DNA of 5,828 nt, from NCBI GenBank assembly GCA_016789485.1, contig JAEURE010000188.1, positions 1 to 5,828 of the forward strand, given 5' to 3'. Source of the DNA: Anaerolineales bacterium. GTDB lineage: Bacteria; Chloroflexota; Anaerolineae; Anaerolineales; Villigracilaceae. Below, one piece after another: positions 1 through 5,444 of the stretch. Position numbers and translations under genes: made by a program. Each line of letters starts with the position of its first letter. Position 1 is the stretch's first letter. The notes below the pieces were generated by a model. It ran no database searches and was not told the origin of the DNA. It worked only from the letters and a program-made list of their open reading frames with translations.

Positions 1-1970
1 AGCAGTGACATCTCTGCCATGTAATAGGCATGTTCATAAGCGGTATCGCCTCCGCCTTCGCCAAGGATGGGTTCGATTAACTCGTTGCCGTCCGTGTCGA
101 TGCCAAAGAGAACCTGTTCAGAGAGTGTTTGCATTTCTGCTGCCAATGGCTCCATTTCACTCCCGAAAGACATTTCCTGCAATTGCAATGCCTTTTCAAG
201 GATCTGCTCCGACCAGCCGCGCATATTTTCGATACAGATGACGACGTGTCCGCTGTGTAGCTGGATGGTCTCAGTCGCGTCTGCCGCTTGAGCTGCAAAC
301 TGCGCGTGGCTGATCGCTGTTGGAATATATCCCAAGCCATTATCAGGACCGTTCGCCAGCAGACCATATCCATCGCTTAAGTCGGCAATTTGGCCGTCTT
401 CGTTCCAGTCGCGGTATTGAGCGGCATTGCCGCTTCCAACCAGTTGATTGATAATCTCTTCTGTTTTTAAACGAAAGAGTTCCTCATTATTATCTTTCAA
501 TGCCTGGTTTAGCGCGATGACGGAATTGTCAATTTCGTCCGCCGTATACCATAATCCCTGAATCAGTGCTTCGCCGTTTGGTGCGCCATGAAAGGATACC
601 AATAAATGCCGCACGTGGATCAATGCTTGTGGGGGAAATACGGAGGAAGCCACAACATCCCCGGATGATTCATTTGGATTTGGATCGTTATCCGATTCAA
701 CCGTAACTTCGAGCTGGTCAAACAATGCAAGGATATTTTCCTGCTCCGGGTGATTAAATACCAGTTGACCATCGCCGTTGTCGTTCATTGTGATCGAACC
801 TACGTTTCGCCTTCGTTCTCCGCCTTCTGCAAGGTACCAGGCTTCATAATGTGTGCCCGATTTTGGTTTGGGCACACTTGATAGAATAATGGTGGTTCGA
901 TCCATCACGGCGTTGAAATCTGTAAAGGCGACGCGCCCCACAGGCTGGTTGATATCCTGTCTACCGGGCCAAAAGATGAAGAAGGCGAGCCCAATCACTG
1001 CAAGAACGCCGACCCCGATCCAAATGCGGGGAAAGGCAGGCTTTGTTTTTGTTTCAGGTTTGGAGATAGGCGCTGCTGTGGAATTAAGGGTCTTTATCGA
1101 AACGGTCTGTCCGTTAAAGACGGCAGTGAATTCATCTGCCAGCTCTTTTGCTGAATCATATCGAAGAGCAGCGTCTTTGGATAAAGCTCGGTTGATGACG
1201 GCTTGCAAGTCTTTGGAAATCCCCTGAATGGGCGGGGGAGGTTCGTTCAGGTGTTTCATCAAAATGCCAAACGATGACTCCGCCTCGAACGGCACAGTGC
1301 CTGCCAGCATTTCGTAGAGCAGCACACCAAGCGAGTAGATATCTGTTTTTCGTCCCACTTTGTCGCCGCGCGCCTGTTCGGGGCTCATGTAGGCTGGTGT
1401 TCCGGAGACAGTACCTGTTGAGGTTTGGATGGATGTATCCAGCAGGCGGACCAGACCGAAGTCAGTAAGAACCGGTTCCACATCTTCCGGTAAAGGTTCG
1501 TCAACGTTCACATATCCAGAAGCCGAGCGCAGTAAAACATTGGCAGGCTTGATATCCCGATGAATGATATTTTGACTGTGGGCATAATCAATGGCGGAAG
1601 CCAGCGCCGAGAGGATATGAGCGATCATCCTCATTGAAAGTTTTTCTTCTTTTTTGTGCAGGGCTTTGAGATAGCTGCCTAGGGAAGTGCCGTCCACCAA
1701 TTCCATGATGAGGCAGGGCTGACCTTCGACAAGGTCATAATCATACATTTGAATGATGTTTGGATGGCGCAGCCCGGCAACCACTCGCGCTTCACGTTCA
1801 AAACGCATTCTTGTTTCAGGGTCGCCGTCCACGTGGTCGCGCATGATCTTAACCGCCACCTTGCGTTTGAGGGTGGTATGTTCACCAAAATACACTTCGG
1901 CCATTCCACCGCGAGCGATCATTTCGCCGATCTGTACTTTGTTAAGAGTTTTACCAGTCCATAATGGCAT
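1..1970 (-). CDS. Transmembrane Ser/Thr protein kinase with RskA-like outer domain (partial, 3' end missing)
   Basis: Reading the minus strand from the ATG at 1970 gives 656 codons without a stop, running off the left edge. The kinase domain (about residues 8-285) has a glycine loop (ARGGMAEVY, 19-27), VAVK with catalytic K41, probable helix-C E60, HRDIKPAN (137-144), DFG (170-172), SGTPAYMSPE (189-198) and DIYSLG (210-215), so it should be active. A Pro/Lys-rich linker leads to a transmembrane helix (about 316-334), which puts the rest outside the membrane. Residues about 345-447 (YEAWYLAEGG, an Asn/Asp-Gly turn, LEVTVES-like strand) resemble the C-terminal domain of RskA-type anti-sigma factors. 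Residues about 450-656 look helical, with DWNEDGQIADLSD (521-533) and DTDGN (625-629), possible metal-binding loops. The start fits the usual kinase N-terminus, but no Shine-Dalgarno precedes it. The kinase call is firm; the ectodomain call is inference, and its ligand is unknown. Confidence 0.95.
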   Translation of the reverse strand, partial: MPLWTGKTLNKVQIGEMIARGGMAEVYFGEHTTLKRKVAVKIMRDHVDGDPETRMRFEREARVVAGLRHPNIIQMYDYDLVEGQPCLIMELVDGTSLGSYLKALHKKEEKLSMRMIAHILSALASAIDYAHSQNIIHRDIKPANVLLRSASGYVNVDEPLPEDVEPVLTDFGLVRLLDTSIQTSTGTVSGTPAYMSPEQARGDKVGRKTDIYSLGVLLYEMLAGTVPFEAESSFGILMKHLNEPPPPIQGISKDLQAVINRALSKDAALRYDSAKELADEFTAVFNGQTVSIKTLNSTAAPISKPETKTKPAFPRIWIGVGVLAVIGLAFFIFWPGRQDINQPVGRVAFTDFNAVMDRTTIILSSVPKPKSGTHYEAWYLAEGGERRRNVGSITMNDNGDGQLVFNHPEQENILALFDQLEVTVESDNDPNPNESSGDVVASSVFPPQALIHVRHLLVSFHGAPNGEALIQGLWYTADEIDNSVIALNQALKDNNEELFRLKTEEIINQLVGSGNAAQYRDWNEDGQIADLSDGYGLLANGPDNGLGYIPTAISHAQFAAQAADATETIQLHSGHVVICIENMRGWSEQILEKALQLQEMSFGSEMEPLAAEMQTLSEQVLFGIDTDGNELIEPILGEGGGDTAYEHAYYMAEMSL

Positions 1971-1976
1971 TCGCAG

Positions 1977-1982
1977 ATTATA
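1977..1982 (-). promoter_or_regulatory. -10 box of the kinase gene, implying a leaderless mRNA
   Basis: The minus strand reads TATAAT here, a perfect consensus -10 box, followed by CTGCGA and then the kinase ATG. A start of transcription about 7 bases after the hexamer would fall on or next to the A of the ATG. No ribosome-binding sequence lies in between, which fits a leaderless message. No good -35 hexamer is visible at 16-18 bases spacing (ATTCGT at 17). Confidence 0.6.
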
Positions 1983-1990
1983 CCCGATAG

Positions 1991-1996
1991 TATAAT
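1991..1996 (+). promoter_or_regulatory. -10 box for the pncC-nucleosidase unit
   Basis: TATAAT on the plus strand, 24 bases before the pncC ATG. Transcription would start near 2003, leaving a leader of about 17 bases that still contains the ribosome-binding site. No convincing -35 hexamer is seen; that region (about 1968-1973) overlaps the kinase start codon, so this promoter and the kinase promoter probably exclude each other. Confidence 0.6.
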
Positions 1997-2008
1997 TCAA
2001 CGAATTTC

Positions 2009-2014
2009 AAGGAG
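2009..2014 (+). promoter_or_regulatory. Ribosome-binding site of pncC
   Basis: AAGGAG lies 6 bases before the ATG at 2021. This sets the start of pncC and contrasts with the divergent kinase gene, which has no such site. Confidence 0.85.
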
Positions 2015-2020
2015 ATTTAA

Positions 2021-2506
2021 ATGCCTATTGCGCTCGAAAATGTTTTGCATGAATATTTACAGTCAGGAAATTTAAAGGTATCGGCGGCTGAATCGTGTAC
2101 GGGTGGGTTGGTTTCGCACCGCATCACCAATGTGGCTGGTTCGTCCTCTTATTTTCCCGGCGGGATCGTTGCTTATTCGTATGAAGCCAAGGCTAATTTG
2201 CTCGGCGTTTCATGGGATACGTTGAACACACATGGCGCCGTCAGTGAAGAGACGGTCCTGGAGATGGCGCGCGGCGTGCGTAAAGCGTTTGAATCTGACA
2301 TTGCCGTATCCATCAGCGGCATTGCAGGCCCGGGCGGCGGCACGCCTGAAAAGCCGGTTGGCACAACCTGGCTGGGACTTTCCACGTCAACGGGCGATTG
2401 GGCAAGGCATTTTTTGTGGGACGGCGACCGTGAAGAAAATAAACATCATTCCTCCGAAGCCGCTTTGCAATTTGTCATTGATTATCTGGAGGGAAAATTG
2501 AAATGA
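2021..2506 (+). CDS. pncC: Nicotinamide-nucleotide amidase, stand-alone CinA C-terminal domain
   Basis: This 161-residue protein is a complete CinA C-terminal domain without the N-terminal MoCF-like domain of full CinA. The family hydrolyses nicotinamide mononucleotide to nicotinate mononucleotide and ammonia in the cytoplasm, recycling NMN into NAD synthesis. The hallmark AESCTGG is at residues 23-29, with S25 the predicted nucleophile. It is followed by a Ser-rich YFPGGIVAYSYEAK segment (44-57) whose Tyr and Lys (K57) probably complete the active site, a GAVSEET turn (72-78) and the glycine-rich SGIAGPGGGTPEKPVGT (99-115). The length is normal for stand-alone PncC. A good ribosome-binding site sits 6 bases upstream. 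Its stop overlaps the start of the next gene (ATGA, 2503-2506), so the two are probably translationally coupled. Family call is firm; the exact catalytic Lys is inferred. Confidence 0.95.
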   Translation: MPIALENVLHEYLQSGNLKVSAAESCTGGLVSHRITNVAGSSSYFPGGIVAYSYEAKANLLGVSWDTLNTHGAVSEETVLEMARGVRKAFESDIAVSISGIAGPGGGTPEKPVGTTWLGLSTSTGDWARHFLWDGDREENKHHSSEAALQFVIDYLEGKLK

Positions 2507-3180
2507 AAACGATTGTTCTTATCTCAGCCATTGCCGAGTGGAAGGCAGTTAAGGAAATATTCCCACAGCTTGAAATTGTAAACTCTGCCTACGGCGAATC
2601 CGCAAAATTAAATCTCGCTGGTTATGACTTGAAGCTTTACCACAGTGGATGGGGCAAGATCGCTTCCGCTGGCATGATGCAATATGTTGTTGACCATGAC
2701 CAACCCGACCTTGTTGTTAACCTTGGCACTTGCGGCGGGTTTGAAGGTTTGGTTGAGCAGGGCGATGTGATTCTTGTGGAGCGGACTTTCATCTATGACA
2801 TTGTTGAATTGATGGGCGACCTCAACATCATTGATTATTACGCCTCGAACCTTGACCTAAGCTGGTTACCCCAACCTTATCCACATCCCGTACGCCCTGG
2901 CATAATCGCTTCCGCCGACAGCGACCTGCCCCCAAATAAAATTGCCTCCCTTAAAGCCTATGGTGCCATTGTCGGGGATTGGGAGTCTGGCGCGCTGGCA
3001 TGGGTAGCGGCGAAGAACAAACAAAAATTATTGATCCTGCGCGGCGTTTCAGACCTGGTCAGCGAAGAGGTTGGGGAAGCCTACGACAACCTGGCGCTCT
3101 TTGAAGAACGTACCAAGGAAGTGATGCGTACGCTGTTCGCTCAATTGCCGGATTGGTTGAAGAGTATCGAGGCGGGATAA
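2503..3180 (+). CDS. MTA/SAH nucleosidase-like nucleoside hydrolase (phosphorylase superfamily)
   Basis: This 225-residue protein belongs to the purine nucleoside phosphorylase/MTA-SAH nucleosidase superfamily. The landmarks of E. coli MTA/SAH nucleosidase are recognisable: E12 (matching catalytic E12), SGWGKI (48-53, for SGIGKV), NLGTCGGF (73-80), GDWESGALA (158-166, whose E161 matches the ribose-binding E174) and RGVSDLV (180-186, whose D184 matches catalytic D197). With both catalytic acids present, hydrolysis of an N-glycosidic bond is the likely reaction: adenine release from methylthioadenosine or adenosylhomocysteine, or a related nucleoside. DWES in place of the usual EMEG/DMEG marks a divergent branch, so the substrate is uncertain; futalosine hydrolase is an alternative. 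The start overlaps the pncC stop by 4 bases, and GGAGGG (2488-2493) lies 9 bases upstream within pncC. Confidence 0.85.
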   Translation: MKTIVLISAIAEWKAVKEIFPQLEIVNSAYGESAKLNLAGYDLKLYHSGWGKIASAGMMQYVVDHDQPDLVVNLGTCGGFEGLVEQGDVILVERTFIYDIVELMGDLNIIDYYASNLDLSWLPQPYPHPVRPGIIASADSDLPPNKIASLKAYGAIVGDWESGALAWVAAKNKQKLLILRGVSDLVSEEVGEAYDNLALFEERTKEVMRTLFAQLPDWLKSIEAG

Positions 3181-3195
3181 TCTCGCCTCCTTTTT
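3169..3195 (+). terminator. Rho-independent terminator of the pncC-nucleosidase unit
   Basis: The stem GAGGCGGGA (3169-3177) pairs with TCTCGCCTC (3181-3189): nine pairs, one of them G-U. The 3-base loop is exactly the TAA stop of the nucleosidase gene, and a C plus TTTTT (3191-3195) follows. The T tract also contains part of the stop codon (3194-3196) of the convergent minus-strand gene. In the opposite direction the hairpin has no T tract, so it should work mainly for plus-strand transcripts. Confidence 0.9.
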
Positions 3196-4069
3196 ATCTG
3201 GAAGATGTGGTGGAAGGAGTATGAACTGCATCTACAGCGCAGCGAAAACCTAGATCTCCGCTGCGATTGTAGTCTGGAGATACATGGTTTCTAAAAGCTG
3301 AACGTACTTCATCTGCAGGTTGAAAATATGCTCCGCCGCGCATGACACGTCTGGTTCCTTCGTTTGGTCCTGTTGGGTTGATCGAAGATGATCTTCGGTA
3401 ATAATTTTCATCGTACCAATCCGCTACCCACTCCCACACATTACCCGCCATATCCATTGCATTATATGGACTTGCTCCAGATGGAAAACTCCCAACAGGC
3501 ATTAAGCTTAAATTATTTTTATCGAAATTTAGAAGTTCAGATGTTGGTTCTTGATCTCCCCATGGATAGATTCGTCCATCAACGCCTCGGGCCGCCTTTT
3601 CCCATTCAGCTTCTGTTGGTAATCTTCGCCCGACCCATTCACAATAAGTTTGTGCATCGAACCAGGTGATATACGTAATAGGATGGGTGGCTGTTTGGGG
3701 ATTTTTATAGTGATCTGTGGGTGCAGTGAATCCGTCCGATAATGGATATTTGCATGGTCCAAACTGCACGCACGTGTAATACATTGCGTTGATAACTTCT
3801 GTTTTGTCGATCCAATAATCATCAAGGAATACATTATGAGCGGGGCTTTCGTTTTCATAGTCGTTGTTGCTTCCCATGATAAATTCACCAGCTGCAACAA
3901 AGATGATCTCTATACCGTCTTTGGGAGAGACTTGTACAACGGGAATAGGGGTATTAATTGGGGTTGGTTCACTTGACATGGGGATGCGATAGATCGTGTT
4001 GCAGGCAAGGCTTGCCAGCGCTAAAGTGGTGATTGATGAAATTATTTTGAGCAAGGGTATATATCTCAT
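3194..4069 (-). CDS. Lipoprotein with SUMF1/formylglycine-generating-enzyme fold lacking the catalytic cysteines
   Basis: This 291-residue protein starts with a signal peptide (hydrophobic about residues 4-22) ending in SLAC, with C23 as the likely lipidated cysteine. The lipobox is atypical (Ser at -3), so lipidation is probable rather than certain. A Pro/Thr-rich linker (about 33-45) follows. Residues about 55-280 form a SUMF1 domain: GEFIMGS (61-67), DKTEV (88-92), GRRLPTEAEWEKAARG (147-162), YPWG (168-171), MAGNVWEWVADW (207-218), RVMRGGAYF (241-249) and GFRCAVD (274-280). In true enzymes RGGSY is followed by two active-site cysteines (human C336 and C341); by alignment those places hold Q250 and V255. 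It should not make formylglycine and is more likely a binding or structural member of the fold. C100 and C106 may form a disulfide. AGGAGG lies 4 bases before the ATG. It is convergent with the nucleosidase gene. Confidence 0.9.
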   Translation of the reverse strand: MRYIPLLKIISSITTLALASLACNTIYRIPMSSEPTPINTPIPVVQVSPKDGIEIIFVAAGEFIMGSNNDYENESPAHNVFLDDYWIDKTEVINAMYYTCVQFGPCKYPLSDGFTAPTDHYKNPQTATHPITYITWFDAQTYCEWVGRRLPTEAEWEKAARGVDGRIYPWGDQEPTSELLNFDKNNLSLMPVGSFPSGASPYNAMDMAGNVWEWVADWYDENYYRRSSSINPTGPNEGTRRVMRGGAYFQPADEVRSAFRNHVSPDYNRSGDLGFRCAVDAVHTPSTTSSR

Positions 4070-4073
4070 TTAA

Positions 4074-4079
4074 CCTCCT
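4074..4079 (-). promoter_or_regulatory. Ribosome-binding site of the SUMF1-domain lipoprotein gene
   Basis: The minus strand reads AGGAGG, a full consensus Shine-Dalgarno sequence, separated by TTAA from the ATG at 4069. It fixes the start, which also gives a complete signal peptide. Confidence 0.85.
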
Positions 4080-4085
4080 GTGATG

Positions 4086-4121
4086 TAAAACAACGCCTCC
4101 ATTATATGATAAATGAAGGCG
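4086..4121 (-). terminator. Probable terminator after the serpin gene
   Basis: On the minus strand CGCCTTCATT (4121-4112) pairs with AATGGAGGCG (4103-4094): ten pairs including one G-T, with an 8-base loop, followed by TTGTTTTA (4093-4086). The T tract is interrupted, so termination may be partial. It lies 30 bases after the serpin stop and before the ribosome-binding site of the SUMF1-domain gene, so it should separate the two minus-strand genes. Confidence 0.65.
4101..4106 (-). promoter_or_regulatory. Possible -10 box for the SUMF1-domain gene inside the terminator hairpin
   Basis: The minus strand reads TATAAT, spanning the loop and the 3' arm of the serpin terminator. Transcription would start about 4094, giving a leader of about 25 bases that includes the AGGAGG site. 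No -35 match is visible (CCATGC at 17 bases spacing), so this is a weak call based on a perfect hexamer in the right place. Confidence 0.35.
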
Positions 4122-4151
4122 CTGCATGGTACTGTTTTTTTTGTAAAAGGA

Positions 4152-5429
4152 TTACTGCGCAGGATTCAAAACCCTTCCGATGAATAAAATCTGCCCACTT
4201 ACTTTATCGCGAATAATAAAGATGAAGGGACGATCAACCAGCAGAGATGTCTCCCACATGGGAGCGCCGGCAGCTTCCATGATAACGGCAGTTGCAGCAG
4301 CAGCCTCTGTCCCTTCCTCGTCCACGGCTACAAAAGCCTTGTGGATGACATCCCCAATGAACAAATCCTTTTCGCCGGTCATGCCTGAAAAATCCGCGGT
4401 AGAGGCGTCAAAAGCATCCACCATGCCTAATTGATGGAGCGCGTCAGACAAGCTGAAAGAACTCTCAAATTTAAATTTGGGGAGATTTAACATCAGGGAT
4501 GTCTGGTTCATGTTCCCGACAATTTCATTGAACATATCAGCCGTCAAAGCGGATTCAATTTCTTCGAATTTGCCTTCATCCGGAACAATGATATCCATGG
4601 CGGCAGTATCGCCAGCATATGGAAGTTCAACGGCAGCGTAGCCTTCTCCCTCCGTATAGGGAATGAACATTCCCTGTCCCATCATGGGAACATCCACCTG
4701 ACTCCCGTCCAACAGGTGGAAAGGAATTTGGCGCGTATTGTTTGCATCGAACTGATCCAGCCAATCTGCTTTGAAATAAATGGCATTGACCAAAACCATG
4801 CGTGTGTCGGATGTGACCGAACCATCGGGTAATAGATCGTTGATCTTGTCTTCTGTCCGATCGCTGACCCAGTTGTTGATCGTGAGACGTTCGTCATTGG
4901 ACTTGTTTTTGAAATCAGCAAGGTTGATCCCAGCACCATAATTAACGGCAATGGTATCCAGGAACTCGGGCAGGAATGTAAACGTCTGCTCGGCCCAGAC
5001 GGCGTTGGCAATGTTCAATTGCAGAGGCTCCAGATCTTTATCCAGGTTGATCGGTTCCTTTTCCAACTCAAGGTCCAGAGCATTGAAGGATGCATGTAAT
5101 TCGTTTTGCGATGCAAAATGTAATGTCTGCGCCATTTGTGCTTCGGTTTCGCTGCGAGCCCCGGCGTACGTCATTGCCAGGGCAAGGGACATGCTGTACG
5201 GAGACAGGATCAAATTCCCGTTTTCAGAACGAAGCGAATGATAGATATCCAGAGCGAAGGCATTATTTCCGTCCACGAGATTCTTGATGTCGTCCCTGCT
5301 GGCGGATGGATTTGTCTCGCGGCGTTTGTTTGATTCTGTGGAGACGATGGACGCGGACGGTGAACATGCAACAAGGGCAGTGTTCATCAGGATAACGATT
5401 GATAATAATTTGAAAAGGATCGTTTTCAT
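4152..5429 (-). CDS. Secreted lipoprotein serpin (inhibitory-type serine protease inhibitor)
   Basis: This 425-residue protein has a lipoprotein signal peptide ending in LVAC (C22 the likely anchor), a polar linker (about 23-50) and a full serpin fold (about 51-425). Landmarks are NLILSPYSMSLALAMTYAGA (72-91), NNWVSDRTEDKINDLL (185-200), LVNAIYFKADW (213-223), the hinge EEGTEAAAATAV (371-382) and LLVDRPFIFII (396-406), which matches the serpin signature. The small-residue hinge (P14 T374, then alanines) is typical of inhibitors that trap proteases by loop insertion. Counting from G373 as P15 puts the scissile bond at A387-G388, suggesting an elastase- or subtilisin-like target. The loop is about three residues longer than in alpha-1-antitrypsin, so P1 could shift. 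It should act at the outer cell surface. It lies 15 bases behind the acetyltransferase gene, probably on the same transcript. Confidence 0.95.
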   Translation of the reverse strand: MKTILFKLLSIVILMNTALVACSPSASIVSTESNKRRETNPSASRDDIKNLVDGNNAFALDIYHSLRSENGNLILSPYSMSLALAMTYAGARSETEAQMAQTLHFASQNELHASFNALDLELEKEPINLDKDLEPLQLNIANAVWAEQTFTFLPEFLDTIAVNYGAGINLADFKNKSNDERLTINNWVSDRTEDKINDLLPDGSVTSDTRMVLVNAIYFKADWLDQFDANNTRQIPFHLLDGSQVDVPMMGQGMFIPYTEGEGYAAVELPYAGDTAAMDIIVPDEGKFEEIESALTADMFNEIVGNMNQTSLMLNLPKFKFESSFSLSDALHQLGMVDAFDASTADFSGMTGEKDLFIGDVIHKAFVAVDEEGTEAAAATAVIMEAAGAPMWETSLLVDRPFIFIIRDKVSGQILFIGRVLNPAQ

Positions 5430-5434
5430 TTTTT

Positions 5435-5439
5435 CTCCT
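5435..5439 (-). promoter_or_regulatory. Ribosome-binding site of the serpin gene
   Basis: AGGAG on the minus strand, 5 bases before the ATG at 5429, fills most of the 15-base gap behind the acetyltransferase stop. The gap is too short for a separate promoter, which supports co-transcription with the upstream gene. Confidence 0.8.
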
Positions 5440-5444
5440 GTGGA

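Larger units (their letters stand above)
1969..2005. repeat. Dyad-symmetric block containing both divergent -10 boxes
   Basis: The outer arms are ATTCG (1969-1973) and CGAAT (2001-2005). The inner arms are ATTATA (1977-1982) and TATAAT (1991-1996) around an 8-base centre. The inner and outer arms are 3 bases apart on the left and 4 on the right, so symmetry is near but not exact. The inner arms are explained by the opposed -10 boxes; the outer arms are not, and could be a regulator site or chance. Confidence 0.45.

Noticed and set aside
853..1227. Plus-strand frame of 124 codons
   Set aside because: It lies opposite the kinase gene, across its membrane helix and linker. The minus-strand frame has recognisable domains; this one has no family features or ribosome-binding site.
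1679..1909. Minus-strand frame of 76 codons within the kinase
   Set aside because: It is an out-of-frame shadow of the kinase N-lobe, whose motifs are all read in the frame from 1970.
3388..3669. Plus-strand frame of 93 codons
   Set aside because: It is antisense to the conserved core of the SUMF1 domain and has no features of its own.
3194..4069. Active formylglycine-generating enzyme (sulfatase activator)
   Set aside because: Both active-site cysteines are replaced (Q250 and V255), the protein carries an export signal and no sulfatase gene is in the window.
4135..4142. Run of eight T on the plus strand as a rightward terminator
   Set aside because: The nearest hairpin ends 13 bases earlier, and no plus-strand gene leads into it.
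4951..5241. Plus-strand frame of 96 codons
   Set aside because: It is antisense to the serpin N-terminal half and looks like a chance open frame.
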